A stretch of DNA of 64,000 nt from Glycomyces luteolus (GTDB lineage Bacteria > Actinomycetota > Actinomycetes > Mycobacteriales > Micromonosporaceae), in NCBI RefSeq assembly GCF_027622875.1, contig NZ_JAPZVP010000003.1, positions 254,627 to 318,626 on the forward strand, written 5' to 3'. How positions within the stretch are numbered: position 1 is the first letter of the stretch; every line of letters begins with the position of its first letter. A program made the translations under genes and the position numbers. Positions 33,298-41,283 of this stretch are shown one piece after another. A model generated the notes under the pieces. The model was not told where the DNA came from, ran no database searches, and worked only from the letters and a program-made list of their open reading frames with translations.

Positions 33298-33647
33298 GCA
33301 CCGCGGTCGACGACGACCTCTGGTCGGCGATTGGCGACCCGACCCGCCGCCGGATGCTCGACCTGCTGCTGAGCGAGGGCAGCGGCACGGCCACGAGCCT
33401 CAGCGAGCGCCTGCCGGTCACCCGCCAGGCCGTCGCGAAACATCTCGCCGTCCTCGACCGCGTCGGCCTGGTGCACGCCGCGACCGCCGGGCGCGAGAAG
33501 CACTTCCGCGTAGACGAGACCCGGCTGGCGCGCGCCGCCGCCCAGCTGGAAGAGGTCGGCTCCTCATGGGACTCCCGGCTCCAGCGCATCAAGCGCCTCG
33601 CCGAGAGCATCGAGAAGCAGCGGCGCGAATCGCAGAACGAGCAGTAG
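33294..33647 (+). CDS. ArsR/SmtB family transcriptional regulator
   Basis: 117 residues. Winged helix WSAIGDPTRRRMLDLLLSEG, then SERLPVTRQAVAKHLAVLDR. No CxC metal site, so it is a ligand- or constitutively-binding member, as usual for those next to AHSA1 genes. Probably represses its own operon through the twin palindromes. Confidence 0.9.
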   Translation: MSTAVDDDLWSAIGDPTRRRMLDLLLSEGSGTATSLSERLPVTRQAVAKHLAVLDRVGLVHAATAGREKHFRVDETRLARAAAQLEEVGSSWDSRLQRIKRLAESIEKQRRESQNEQ

Positions 33648-33661
33648 AAGGAGACAAGGCA

Positions 33662-34108
33662 ATGGTCGACATCCTGCACCGCATCGCGGTCGAGGGCAAG
33701 GACTCCCAGGAGACCTACGATGCACTGGCCACACTGGAGGGACTCTCCAGGTGGTGGACCGAGAACACCACCGGCGCCACGGACGTCGGGGGCGAGATCT
33801 CGTTCAAGTTCGAGAACGGCGAGTTCGGCATGAAAGTGGTCGAAGCCGAGCCGGGCAAGCGCGTCCTCTGGGAGGTCGTCGGCGGCGACGTCCCCGAGTG
33901 GATCGGCACGAAGATCCACTGGGATCTGCGCGAGGAAGGCGAATACACGGTCGTGCTGTTCAAGCACGAAGGGTGGCGCGAACCCATCGAGTTCATGCAC
34001 CACTGCAGCACCAAGTGGGGGTCGTTCCTCATGAGCTTCAAGCAGTTCCTGGAGACGGGCCGGGGCGCGCCCTGGCCGCACGACGTGCACGTCGACAACT
34101 GGGGCTGA
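33662..34108 (+). CDS. SRPBCC (AHSA1-type) protein, second of an ArsR cassette
   Basis: 148 residues, ATG behind AGAAGGAGA. VDILHRIAVEGKDSQETYDA, then GLSRWWTENTTGATDVGGEI and the C-terminal amphipathic helix KWGSFLMSFKQFLETG. Only distantly similar to the first SRPBCC protein, so not a recent duplication. Last gene of the cassette. Confidence 0.87.
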   Translation: MVDILHRIAVEGKDSQETYDALATLEGLSRWWTENTTGATDVGGEISFKFENGEFGMKVVEAEPGKRVLWEVVGGDVPEWIGTKIHWDLREEGEYTVVLFKHEGWREPIEFMHHCSTKWGSFLMSFKQFLETGRGAPWPHDVHVDNWG

Positions 34109-34119
34109 GCCGCAGGCGC

Positions 34120-34147
34120 ATCGGGGAGGGCCGAGGCCCTCCCCGAT
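34120..34147 (+). terminator. 13-bp hairpin terminator
   Basis: ATCGGGGAGGGCC pairs with GGCCCTCCCCGAT with a GA turn, 11 bp after the SRPBCC stop. Confidence 0.8.
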
Positions 34148-34220
34148 CGCTACTACCCGCGAGTAACCATGCGGTAGCGCTTAATGACGGGTTTGCCCCT
34201 ACTGGTTATGATTCGCGACC

Positions 34221-34766
34221 ATGACGTTCATCTTCGATGTGATGACCTGGGCCCGTGAGGGAACCAAGGTCGAGGTCCGACTCACGAGCCTCGTGCGCGA
34301 ACCGGTGCGGTTCTACGAAGGACCGGAGTTCGGCCTGCAGCTGCTGATGGACGCCTGGTTCCACGGGTGCGGCGCGTTCACGATCGACAAATCCGCGGCC
34401 AAGGAGTTCGAAGGGTGCTTCGAACTCTTCCTCGGCAAGAAGGTCTGGACCGACGAGGAGGGCCATCTTCTCGACGAAGCCACCAAGGAGCCGCTGCGGC
34501 CCAAGGTGAAAGCCGAGGAACACTACGCGGGCAGGCTCGACAGCGCCAGGGGCCGCTGGGACGGCTACGACTATCTCGTGCTCAAACCCGACCGGAAGGC
34601 CTTCCTCGACCGCACGGACGAGGTGATCGCCTCCTTCCTCGTCACGGGCGACGAGGCAGGCGAGCGCGCCGACCTCCTCATCGAGGCGACCGACCCGAAG
34701 TACGTGAGCCACATGGACGAGAGCCACCACTTCCAGACCACCTTCACCGGCCACCTCCCCGCCTGA
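34221..34766 (+). CDS. Hypothetical protein
   Basis: 181 residues; no family recognised. Soluble, no signal or membrane segment, rich in charged residues (EEHYAGRLDSARGRWDGYDY, LTSLVREPVRFYEGPEF). A TATGAT box 8 nt before the ATG with AATGAC 18 bp upstream gives a leaderless promoter, so transcription is well supported. It stands alone between two terminator-bounded units. Confidence 0.7.
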   Translation: MTFIFDVMTWAREGTKVEVRLTSLVREPVRFYEGPEFGLQLLMDAWFHGCGAFTIDKSAAKEFEGCFELFLGKKVWTDEEGHLLDEATKEPLRPKVKAEEHYAGRLDSARGRWDGYDYLVLKPDRKAFLDRTDEVIASFLVTGDEAGERADLLIEATDPKYVSHMDESHHFQTTFTGHLPA

Positions 34767-34858
34767 CCGAAAGCGGCCGGGGCCGGCGGGTGTTTGCGGA
34801 TTCCCGGCGAGTCGGATACGGCCGGCGGGGCTTCTCGAGCACCCGCTAGGGTCCCGCC

Positions 34859-35524
34859 ATGGGCGACAGCGGATACGAGCGCGCGACGCGCGACCGATAC
34901 GACCACTTTGCGGGCGAGTACTTCGAGCGGTTCCGGGACTCCATGCAGGAGCGGACCTTCGACCGGGCCATGATCGCGGCGTTCGCCGAACTCGTCGAGG
35001 CCTCCGGGAATCCGCGGGTGCTCGACATCGGCTGCGGGCCGGGCTATGTGACCGAATACCTGCGCGGATTGGGCCTCGAGGCCCGCGGCATCGACCTCTC
35101 CCCCGAGATGATCACCCTGGCCAGGAAGGCGTATCCGGACCTGGTCTTCGAGACCGGCGACATGACCGCCGTCGACCTGCCCGACGGCGGCCTCGGCGGC
35201 GTGCTTTCGCGCTCCTCGATCATCCACACCCCGCCCGAGCGGCTGCCCGCCGTCTTCAGCGAGTGCCACCGCCTCCTCGCGCCCGGCGGGCATCTACTGC
35301 TGATGTTCCAGGCGCACACCGACACCTCGCAGCTCGCCTGGGCCTTCGACCACTCCGTGACGACCGCGTACCGGCTCTCGGTGGGGCGCGTCGCGGACCT
35401 GCTGGCCGAGGCCGGATTCCAGGAGGTCGCCCGCCAGATCACGGCGGCGGAGGAGGACGAGCTGCGCGGCTTCCACTACGGCTACCTGCTCGTCCGCAAG
35501 CCGGAGGGCACACGGATCGACTAG
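34859..35524 (+). CDS. Class I SAM-dependent methyltransferase
   Basis: 221 residues. Motif I VLDIGCGPGYVTEYL, post-I ARGIDLSPEMI, motif II VLSRSSIIHTPPE, and LLAPGGHLLLMF. The UbiE/Coq5-like Methyltransf_11 type; substrate unknown. TAGGGT lies about 6 nt before the ATG, suggesting a leaderless transcript. Confidence 0.87.
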   Translation: MGDSGYERATRDRYDHFAGEYFERFRDSMQERTFDRAMIAAFAELVEASGNPRVLDIGCGPGYVTEYLRGLGLEARGIDLSPEMITLARKAYPDLVFETGDMTAVDLPDGGLGGVLSRSSIIHTPPERLPAVFSECHRLLAPGGHLLLMFQAHTDTSQLAWAFDHSVTTAYRLSVGRVADLLAEAGFQEVARQITAAEEDELRGFHYGYLLVRKPEGTRID

Positions 35525-35539
35525 GTAATCATCCTCACA

Positions 35540-35554
35540 GATAATTCAATTATC
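35540..35554. promoter_or_regulatory. Perfect palindrome GATAATT-C-AATTATC, probable TetR operator
   Basis: A/T-rich 15-bp palindrome about where the -35 box should be for the TAGCGT -10 box (35574-35579) of the TetR gene, whose ATG follows by 7 nt. A random A/T palindrome is unlikely in such G/C-rich DNA. Confidence 0.65.
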
Positions 35555-35586
35555 CATTTGGTTGATTAACTGATAGCGTCTTCGAC

Positions 35587-36234
35587 ATGGAACCGAAGAC
35601 GCCCGGTCGGCGCTCCCCCGAATCCGCGGAGCGGGTGCGGGATGCCGAGCGCACCAAGCGGAAGCTGATCGACGCCGCGCTGTCAGAATTCGCCGCCAAC
35701 GGCTACGACGGCGCCCGGGTCGGCTCGATCGCCGCCCGCGCCGGGGTGAACAAGCAGCTGATCAGCTACTACTTCGGCGGCAAAGAAGGCCTCTACCGCG
35801 CCATGCAGCGCGAATGGCTCGACGACGAGCGCGATCAGGCCGGCCCGGACGTGCCGCCCGACGAAGTCATGCGCTGGTACCTGCACGACACCCTGCGGGA
35901 CCCCCGGATCGGCCGCCTCGCCATGTGGCAGGCCCTTGCCGACGACGAGCCCGAGGAGCAGTCCCAAGAGGACGTCGACCTCGAGCTCACGCAGATGCGC
36001 GTGCGCCAGGAGCGCGGCGAGATCGCCGCCGAGCTCGACCCGGCGGCAGTCCAGATCGCGATGATGGGCATGACCTTCGCCCCGGTCGTCTTCCGGCGCA
36101 CCGCGAAGCGCCTCTTCGGCATCGACATCGACGACCCCGAATTCGAAACCCGCTACGGCGACACCCTGTCTCGCATCATCGCGAGGCTCGCCGAGGAAAC
36201 CGAACACCACCACGAGAGGAACACCGAATCATGA
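35587..36234 (+). CDS. TetR/AcrR family transcriptional regulator
   Basis: 215 residues. Helix-turn-helix about 35-75 (SIAARAGVNKQLISYYFGGK); C-terminal domain of the TetR_C_6/YcdC-like type. ATG start supported by the leaderless promoter. Its stop overlaps the ATG of the next oxidoreductase (ATGA), so regulator and target are coupled and self-regulated. Confidence 0.9.
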   Translation: MEPKTPGRRSPESAERVRDAERTKRKLIDAALSEFAANGYDGARVGSIAARAGVNKQLISYYFGGKEGLYRAMQREWLDDERDQAGPDVPPDEVMRWYLHDTLRDPRIGRLAMWQALADDEPEEQSQEDVDLELTQMRVRQERGEIAAELDPAAVQIAMMGMTFAPVVFRRTAKRLFGIDIDDPEFETRYGDTLSRIIARLAEETEHHHERNTES

Positions 36235-37028
36235 CCGTACTTGTGACCGGCGCCCGAGGCACCATCGCGCGCCATGTGATCGCACAGCTGCTCGACACCG
36301 GCCGGGCCGTGCGCGCCGCCAGTCGCGTCCCCGGCGCGACCGACCTCCCGAAGGGCGTCGAACCCGTCCGGGTCGACTTCACCGCCCCCGAGACCCTCAC
36401 GCCCGCTTTGGAAGGCGTCGAGAAGGTCTTCCTGTACGCCGCCCACGAGGGCATCGACGCGTTCGTCGCCGCCGCGCAGGACGCCGGGGTGAAGCACGTG
36501 GTGCTCCTGTCCTCGGCCGCCTCGGCGAACCCGGACAACGAGATCGGCCGCATGCACCTCGCGGTCGAGCGCCCGCTGGAGGCCTCCGGCATCCCGTGGA
36601 CCTTCGTCCGCCCCGCCATGTTCGCCACCAACTCCCTGTGGTGGGCCGAATCGATCCGCGGCGAAGGCGTCGTGCGCCTGCCCTACCCGGACGCGCCGGT
36701 CAACCCGATCCACGAGCGCGACATCGCCGAAGTCGCGTTCGCGGCGCTCACCGAGGACGGCCACGAAGGCCGCACCCACGTGATCGACGGGCCGGGGCAC
36801 CTGACGCAGCGCCGCCAGGTCGAACTCATCGGCGAAGCCATCGGCCGCGAGATCGCCGTCGAGGAGCTGCCGCGCGCCGTGGCCGCCGAGTTCCTGCCCG
36901 AGTCGCTGCTCGACATGCTCGCGAGCGGCTCGACCGAGACCTGGGGCCCCACCGCCGAAGCCGTCACCGGCCGCCCGGCCCGCACCTTCGCGGACTGGAC
37001 CGCCGACCACGCCGACGACTTCCGCTGA
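36231..37028 (+). CDS. NAD(P)H-binding protein, NmrA/atypical-SDR type
   Basis: 265 residues from the ATG overlapping the TetR stop. TGARGTIA replaces the usual TGATGxxG, still a Rossmann turn; FLYAAHEGIDAFVAAAQDAG and FVRPAMFATNSLWWAESIRG follow the family pattern. C-terminal ARTFADWTADHADDFR matches the tail of the protein at 20677 (ARTFAAWARDHADAFR), so the two are paralogs. Function unknown beyond probable redox chemistry. Confidence 0.85.
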   Translation: MTVLVTGARGTIARHVIAQLLDTGRAVRAASRVPGATDLPKGVEPVRVDFTAPETLTPALEGVEKVFLYAAHEGIDAFVAAAQDAGVKHVVLLSSAASANPDNEIGRMHLAVERPLEASGIPWTFVRPAMFATNSLWWAESIRGEGVVRLPYPDAPVNPIHERDIAEVAFAALTEDGHEGRTHVIDGPGHLTQRRQVELIGEAIGREIAVEELPRAVAAEFLPESLLDMLASGSTETWGPTAEAVTGRPARTFADWTADHADDFR

Positions 37029-37044
37029 TCTGCAAGGAAACCAG

Positions 37045-37512
37045 TTAGGCCCCCTGCCGCCCCGCACCCGGGCGCGGCAGGAGGCGCCCCTGTCCCTGCC
37101 GCAGCCACGGGCCGAGCTGCGCGACGCCCCAGGCGGCTTCGGCGACGAGGAAGCCCCACAGCAGTTCCGGGCCGCCGTGCGCGAGGGCGTAGACCATCGC
37201 GGACGAGAACAGGACGCGCGCGATGCCGTCGAAGAGACCGTGGATCGCCTGGGGCCGAACGACTCGCAGCAGCGACCAGACCACGACGACCGAGCCCATG
37301 AGGGTGGCGTAGAAGACCTGCATCAGATCGGGCTCGGGGAATCCGCGCAGACCGAGCGCACCGCTCGCGGCGTCGAGCCCGGCGTGCAGCAGCGCGAACG
37401 TCCATGGCGTCGCGAAACCCGCCGTCACGACGAGGTCGTATACCGCGCTGGCGCGTACGAGGCGCAGGTACGACGGTGATTGCGTTGCGGGCGTGAAGGT
37501 CAGGGCCGCCAT
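37045..37512 (-). CDS. Small membrane protein under a MerR-type promoter
   Basis: 155 residues from the ATG at 37512. Four hydrophobic segments (YDLVVTAGFATPWTFALLHA, MQVFYATLMGSVVVVWSLL, ARVLFSSAMVYALAHGG, LLWGFLVAEAAWGVAQL) and a basic Gly-rich tail. No family recognised. Divergent from the MerR gene, with a stretched-spacer promoter, so it is probably the MerR target. Its stop lies 16 bp from the stop of the preceding gene. Confidence 0.7.
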   Translation of the reverse strand: MAALTFTPATQSPSYLRLVRASAVYDLVVTAGFATPWTFALLHAGLDAASGALGLRGFPEPDLMQVFYATLMGSVVVVWSLLRVVRPQAIHGLFDGIARVLFSSAMVYALAHGGPELLWGFLVAEAAWGVAQLGPWLRQGQGRLLPRPGAGRQGA

Positions 37513-37548
37513 GGCGGACTCCGTTCGATCGGGTGTCGGGGACGGCCT

Positions 37549-37580
37549 ACCGTAAACAGTGGAGCGCGCTCCAAGGTCAA
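37549..37580 (-). promoter_or_regulatory. MerR-type promoter with palindrome in a 19-20 bp spacer
   Basis: On the minus strand TTGACC (37580-37575), a 20-bp spacer, TACGGT (37554-37549); TTACGG with a 19-bp spacer also fits. The spacer holds the perfect 12-bp palindrome GGAGCGCGCTCC (37561-37572). This is the classic layout of MerR-activated promoters and it points at the membrane protein gene. Confidence 0.75.
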
Positions 37581-37603
37581 GTCGAACAGAGCGGGGAGTC
37601 GGC

Positions 37604-37963
37604 ATGCGCATCGGTGAGCTCGCGGAGCGATCGGGCCTGAGCAGGGACGCCATCCGGTTCTACGAGACGCGCGGGTTGCTCGAATCACACCGCTCCCCCA
37701 ACGGCTACCGCGAGTTCGCGGCCGACGCGGTGCCGTGGCTCGCCTACGTGCGCACCGCGCAGCGGCTCGGATTCACGCTCGCTGCGATCGCCGCGCACGG
37801 CGCCGAACTGCGCGAGGCGCCGGATTCGGCCGCCGCGCTCTCGGCGCTGTTCGCCGAGAAGATCGCCGTCGTGGACGCGAAGATGAGCGAACTCGCCGTC
37901 CTGCGCGAGGAACTGGCCGAACGAGCGGTCACCGGGTGCCCCCTCAGGCCCGAACAGCAATAG
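37604..37963 (+). CDS. MerR family transcriptional regulator
   Basis: 119 residues. MRIGELAERSGLSRDAIRFY and ETRGLLESHRSPNGYREF form the winged helix; RTAQRLGFTLAAIA and a coiled-coil dimer helix follow, then a single Cys near the end (TGCPLRPEQQ). The length and short tail fit redox or small-ligand MerR types rather than metal types. Ends with a 20-bp convergent overlap with the next TetR gene. Confidence 0.9.
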   Translation: MRIGELAERSGLSRDAIRFYETRGLLESHRSPNGYREFAADAVPWLAYVRTAQRLGFTLAAIAAHGAELREAPDSAAALSALFAEKIAVVDAKMSELAVLREELAERAVTGCPLRPEQQ

Positions 37964-38564
37964 TCCACATGCGACAAACGCCCTCTCTGATCCGCTCCTC
38001 CCCCAGTTCGGGCAGCAGCGCGGTCAGGTGCTCGGCGTCGAGCATCGCCAGGAGCGCGTGCGCCGCGTATGCCGGGTCTTCGCCCTGCGGCAGCAGGATC
38101 GACACGTGCCGGTGCCAGAAGCGGTAGGCGCCGATGCGGTACCGCGCGCCGGGGCTCGCGGTCTCCGACATGCGCAGCAGCGGCAGGTACTCGAACGCGT
38201 AGTCCAGGTACGCGTCCGCGAAGGCCGCTAGGCGTTCCCCTTCGGGCGCACCGGGTCCCAGCGGCGGCGGGCCGCTGATGACCGCCTCCTGGAGCACGCG
38301 TTCGCGGGCGTCGAGCAGGGCGGCGGCCAGCCCGGCCTTGTCGCCGAAGCGGCGGAAGAGCGTCCCCTTCCCGACCCCCGCGGCGGCCGCCACCTGGTCC
38401 ATCGAGACGGCCTCCACACCGTGCTCGGCGAAGAGCCGCGCCGCCGCGTCGAGGATCGCGGCGCGATTGCGGGCCGCATCGGCGCGCTCCTTCGGCGGCG
38501 GAGTCCGCAGCAGCTCAAGCGGTATTGCAAAACCGGACTGTAGTCCGTTACTGTCGTCAGACAC
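37944..38564 (-). CDS. TetR/AcrR family transcriptional regulator
   Basis: 206 residues if started at the GTG at 38564, 6 nt after a TATAGT box; the frame also has a GTG at 38582, but that would put an operator palindrome inside the coding region. Helix-turn-helix about 45-65 (AAAAGVGKGTLFRRFGDKAG). C-terminal domain of the SACE-like/TetR_C_33 kind. It should control itself and the divergent rhodanese gene through the two GGACT-N2-AGTCC sites. Confidence 0.85.
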   Translation of the reverse strand: MSDDSNGLQSGFAIPLELLRTPPPKERADAARNRAAILDAAARLFAEHGVEAVSMDQVAAAAGVGKGTLFRRFGDKAGLAAALLDARERVLQEAVISGPPPLGPGAPEGERLAAFADAYLDYAFEYLPLLRMSETASPGARYRIGAYRFWHRHVSILLPQGEDPAYAAHALLAMLDAEHLTALLPELGEERIREGVCRMWTIAVRA

Positions 38565-38581
38565 ATATGGACTATAGTCCA
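38534..38581. promoter_or_regulatory. Two GGACT-N2-AGTCC palindromes, TetR operators
   Basis: CGGACTGTAGTCCG (38534-38547) and the perfect TGGACTATAGTCCA (38568-38581), centred 34 bp apart. The second contains TATAGT -10 boxes in both directions, one for the TetR gene and one for the rhodanese gene. Confidence 0.85.
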
Positions 38582-38601
38582 CTTACTTGGAAGGCGATGC
38601 C

Positions 38602-38928
38602 ATGACCGCGCTCATCACCCGCGAGGAACTCCAGAAGGCGATCGCGAACGGCGACGTGACCGTCGTCGACGCCCTCGGCGGCGAGTACCACGCGAAGCAG
38701 CACCTGCCCGGGGCCGTCCCGCTCGTGCTCGCCGACGTCGACGCCCAGGCGCCGACACTGCTGCCCGACCGCGACGCCGCGATCGTCACCTACTGCTCGA
38801 ACCCCGGCTGTCCCAACAGCGGCCAGGTCGCCGATCGGCTGACCGCGTTGGGCTACACGAATGTCCGCAAGTACCGCGAAGGCATCGAGGACTGGACCGA
38901 AGCGGGCCTGCCCGTCGAGTCCGCCTGA
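38602..38928 (+). CDS. Rhodanese-like sulfurtransferase
   Basis: 108 residues, a single rhodanese domain. TVVDALGGEYHAKQHLPGAV is the CH2A-type segment; the active-site loop starts at Cys65 in VTYCSNPGCPNSGQ. Such proteins move sulfane sulfur onto cyanide or thiols. The ATG follows GAAGG. Under the control of the divergent TetR regulator, so perhaps induced by sulfur or cyanide stress. Confidence 0.88.
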   Translation: MTALITREELQKAIANGDVTVVDALGGEYHAKQHLPGAVPLVLADVDAQAPTLLPDRDAAIVTYCSNPGCPNSGQVADRLTALGYTNVRKYREGIEDWTEAGLPVESA

Positions 38929-38967
38929 GCCCCAAGGCCGCCGCGGCTTGAACCGGGACGTGGGGCG

Positions 38968-38993
38968 GGGCCGGAGGAGTGCGCCTCCGGCCC
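38968..38993 (+). terminator. 10-bp hairpin terminator
   Basis: GGGCCGGAGG pairs with CCTCCGGCCC around a 6-nt loop, 40 bp after the rhodanese stop; the following 79 bp hold nothing clear. Confidence 0.7.
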
Positions 38994-39072
38994 TGTCATC
39001 GCATGGTGCGGATCAAGGCGCGCGGATCTCGGGCAGCGCCATGCGCGGGCACGGAAAGAGGACAGGCCCGCT

Positions 39073-40020
39073 TCATGCGGCTTCGATGGTGAGCACGGTC
39101 TTGCCGCGGGACTTGCCCGCCTTCAAGCGCGCCAAGGCGTCCGCGGCGTCCTCGAGCGGGACCTTGAAGTCGATGCGCAGGTGCAACTGCCCGCGTTCGA
39201 CCGCGTCGGCGAGGGACGCGAGCGTCGCCGGTCGGGCGTTCGCGTAGAGATTCGCGCCGCGCAGGCCGCGGGCGGCGAGCACCTCGGCGTCGACCGCGCC
39301 GTTCGAGGAGACGATGACGCCGTTCGGCTTGAGCAGCGCCGCGATCGGCTCGATCTCGCCGGGATCCGAAATCAGGTCCACAATGGCGTCGATCCCGCCG
39401 GGATGGGCTGCGCCCACCTGGTCGGCCGCGGGCCCCACCGTGAAGTCGACCGTCTCGGCCGCGCCGAGCTCGCGCAGGTACGCGGCCGTCTCGGGATCCG
39501 TGGTACCGATGACGCGCACGCCCTGGGCGGCGGCGAGCTGCACGGCGGCCTGGCCGACGCCGCCCGAAGCGCCGTTGACGAGCAGGGTCTGCCCGGGCCC
39601 GATTCCGGTGCCCTCCACGAAGTCGTGGGCCGCGGCCCCGGCTGTCGGCAGGGCGGCCGCGACGTCGAACGGAAGGCCCGCGGGCAGCCGGGCGAGCTTG
39701 GAGGCCTTCGTGACCGCGTACTCGGCGTACGAGCCGCGACCGTGCTCGAGGTCCATGAACTGCCCGAAGACGCGGTCGCCGGGCTCCAAGTCGACGCCCT
39801 CACCGACGCGCTCCACCGTGCCGGAGCCGTCGGAGCCGAGCACCAGCGGGAAGGCATGCTCGACCGAGTCGCGCATCGCCCCTTCGATGACCTTCCAGTC
39901 GAACGGGTTCACGCCCGCGGCGGCGAGGCGCACAAGCACCTCACCAGGGCCGGGCTCAGGGACGGGCAGCTCGGCAAGGCTCGGTTCGGTATCGAAATCG
40001 GTGACTACGACGGCACGCAT
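39073..40020 (-). CDS. NADPH:quinone oxidoreductase-type medium-chain reductase
   Basis: 315 residues from the second of two in-frame ATGs; the first is fused to the GGAAGG site. GEVLVRLAAAGVNPFDWKVI in the GroES domain and LLVNGASGGVGQAAVQLAAA in the Rossmann domain. No zinc ligands. Probably reduces quinones or alkenals. No regulator adjoins it. Confidence 0.87.
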   Translation of the reverse strand: MRAVVVTDFDTEPSLAELPVPEPGPGEVLVRLAAAGVNPFDWKVIEGAMRDSVEHAFPLVLGSDGSGTVERVGEGVDLEPGDRVFGQFMDLEHGRGSYAEYAVTKASKLARLPAGLPFDVAAALPTAGAAAHDFVEGTGIGPGQTLLVNGASGGVGQAAVQLAAAQGVRVIGTTDPETAAYLRELGAAETVDFTVGPAADQVGAAHPGGIDAIVDLISDPGEIEPIAALLKPNGVIVSSNGAVDAEVLAARGLRGANLYANARPATLASLADAVERGQLHLRIDFKVPLEDAADALARLKAGKSRGKTVLTIEAA

Positions 40021-40193
40021 GGACATCCCTTCCGTTCTGCCCGAATCTACACCGGCATCACGTGCGGTTCAGGCGTTCAAGCCCGCGCAGCGGCGCCTTG
40101 TAGGCTTCGTTCGGCGCTGCACAATAGAGACCGGCGCCCCAGCCCCAAGGCCGTAAACCCCCGCTGCAGCCGATCCCGTTGGAGGAGTTCACC

Positions 40194-40808
40194 ATGCGCC
40201 CATGGATGGACCGCGCCGTGCTGCGCGGACGAATCCACGGCCGCCTCATGCTCGTCCTCGTCGCGGTCGCCGTCCTCGCTTCGGTCGCCGCGATCTGGCA
40301 GTTCAGCGCGCTCCGCGAGGACCACGACCCCGACCTCGCCGACTTCGGCGAGCCGGCGGCCACCGATGAGAGCAGCGACAGCGCCCTGGACGGCTCCTCG
40401 GTCGAGGCTCCGGAGACGCCCTCCCCAGCCGTCTCCGAGTCGCCGACCGAAGCGGCCTCGAGCAGCGCGCCCGCGACCGAGTCCTCCGACAGCGGCGAGG
40501 CCGCCGACAGCAGCCCGCAGTGCACGGCGTCGCTCACGCTGGACAGCGAATGGGACGGGTCGGTGTCGGTCGCCGTCACGATCGCCAACACCGGCGCCGA
40601 AGCGATCGACGGCTGGGAGATCCAGATCGGGATCAAGCACCTGAGCGTGACCACGACCTGGGGGCTCACCCACATCGAGGGCGAACGCTACGGCGACATC
40701 CTGCTCAACGCCGCCATCGATCAGGGCGGCAGCGTCGACGCGAGCTTCCAGGCCGACGTCCAAGGGCGGTACGAGATCCCGGCGACCGTCCCCTGCACAC
40801 CGGCCTGA
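40194..40808 (+). CDS. Membrane-anchored CBM2-like carbohydrate-binding protein
   Basis: 204 residues from the ATG behind GGAGGAG. One helix near residues 20-42 (LMLVLVAVAVLASVAAIWQF), a Ser/Glu/Thr/Pro-rich linker of about 60 residues, then a CBM2-type beta-sandwich (about 113-202): N-terminal Cys of SPQCTASLTL, VTIANTGAEAIDGWEI, TTWGLTH, and the closing Cys of TVPCTPA, which should form the family disulfide. There is no catalytic domain, so it may hold the cell on cellulose or chitin. Confidence 0.78.
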   Translation: MRPWMDRAVLRGRIHGRLMLVLVAVAVLASVAAIWQFSALREDHDPDLADFGEPAATDESSDSALDGSSVEAPETPSPAVSESPTEAASSSAPATESSDSGEAADSSPQCTASLTLDSEWDGSVSVAVTIANTGAEAIDGWEIQIGIKHLSVTTTWGLTHIEGERYGDILLNAAIDQGGSVDASFQADVQGRYEIPATVPCTPA

Positions 40809-40812
40809 GCGC

Positions 40813-41283
40813 TCAGGCGGAGCGGATGGTCGGGCGGTGCTGGACCGGGAAGTCCACCGATCGCGCGATGAAGCAGTCCTGGTTCGCGTCGTGGTGGAGC
40901 TCCATCGCACGGTCGGCCAGCGCGGGGTCGGCGATCGTGACCACGGGCGAGAGCGTCACCTCGGTGAAGCGCCCGCCGCCGCCCTCTTCTGCCATGGTGC
41001 CGGTCGCGGTGTCCTCGTAGGCCGTGACGACGAGTCGCTCACGCGCGCAGAGCGACAGGTAGGTGAGCATGTGGCAGTCGGCGAGGGCGGCGACCAGCAG
41101 TTCCTCGGGGTTCCAGCGTTCGGGCTGGCCGCGGAAGGCGGGATCGGCGCTGGCCTGGATCACGGGTTTGCCCTCGGCGATGAGGTCGTGGTCGCGCCCG
41201 TATTCGCGGTAGTTCGCGGTGCCTTTGCCGGTGTTGCCGGTCCAGCGCATCGTGATCTCGTAGTGGTGTTCGCGGCCGCTCAT
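40813..41283 (-). CDS. OsmC/Ohr family peroxidase
   Basis: 156 residues from the ATG after AAGGAG. Catalytic Cys70 (LVAALADCHMLTYL) and second Cys137 (HDANQDCFIARS) with Arg-type residues in between, as in thiol peroxidases of organic hydroperoxides. Last gene of a three-gene unit; its ATG overlaps the stop of the AlkZ-like gene. Confidence 0.9.
   Translation of the reverse strand: MSGREHHYEITMRWTGNTGKGTANYREYGRDHDLIAEGKPVIQASADPAFRGQPERWNPEELLVAALADCHMLTYLSLCARERLVVTAYEDTATGTMAEEGGGGRFTEVTLSPVVTIADPALADRAMELHHDANQDCFIARSVDFPVQHRPTIRSA

Noticed and set aside
35540-35554. Phage attachment site
   Set aside because: The A/T palindrome has no second copy, integrase or tRNA nearby; position at the -35 box fits an operator better.
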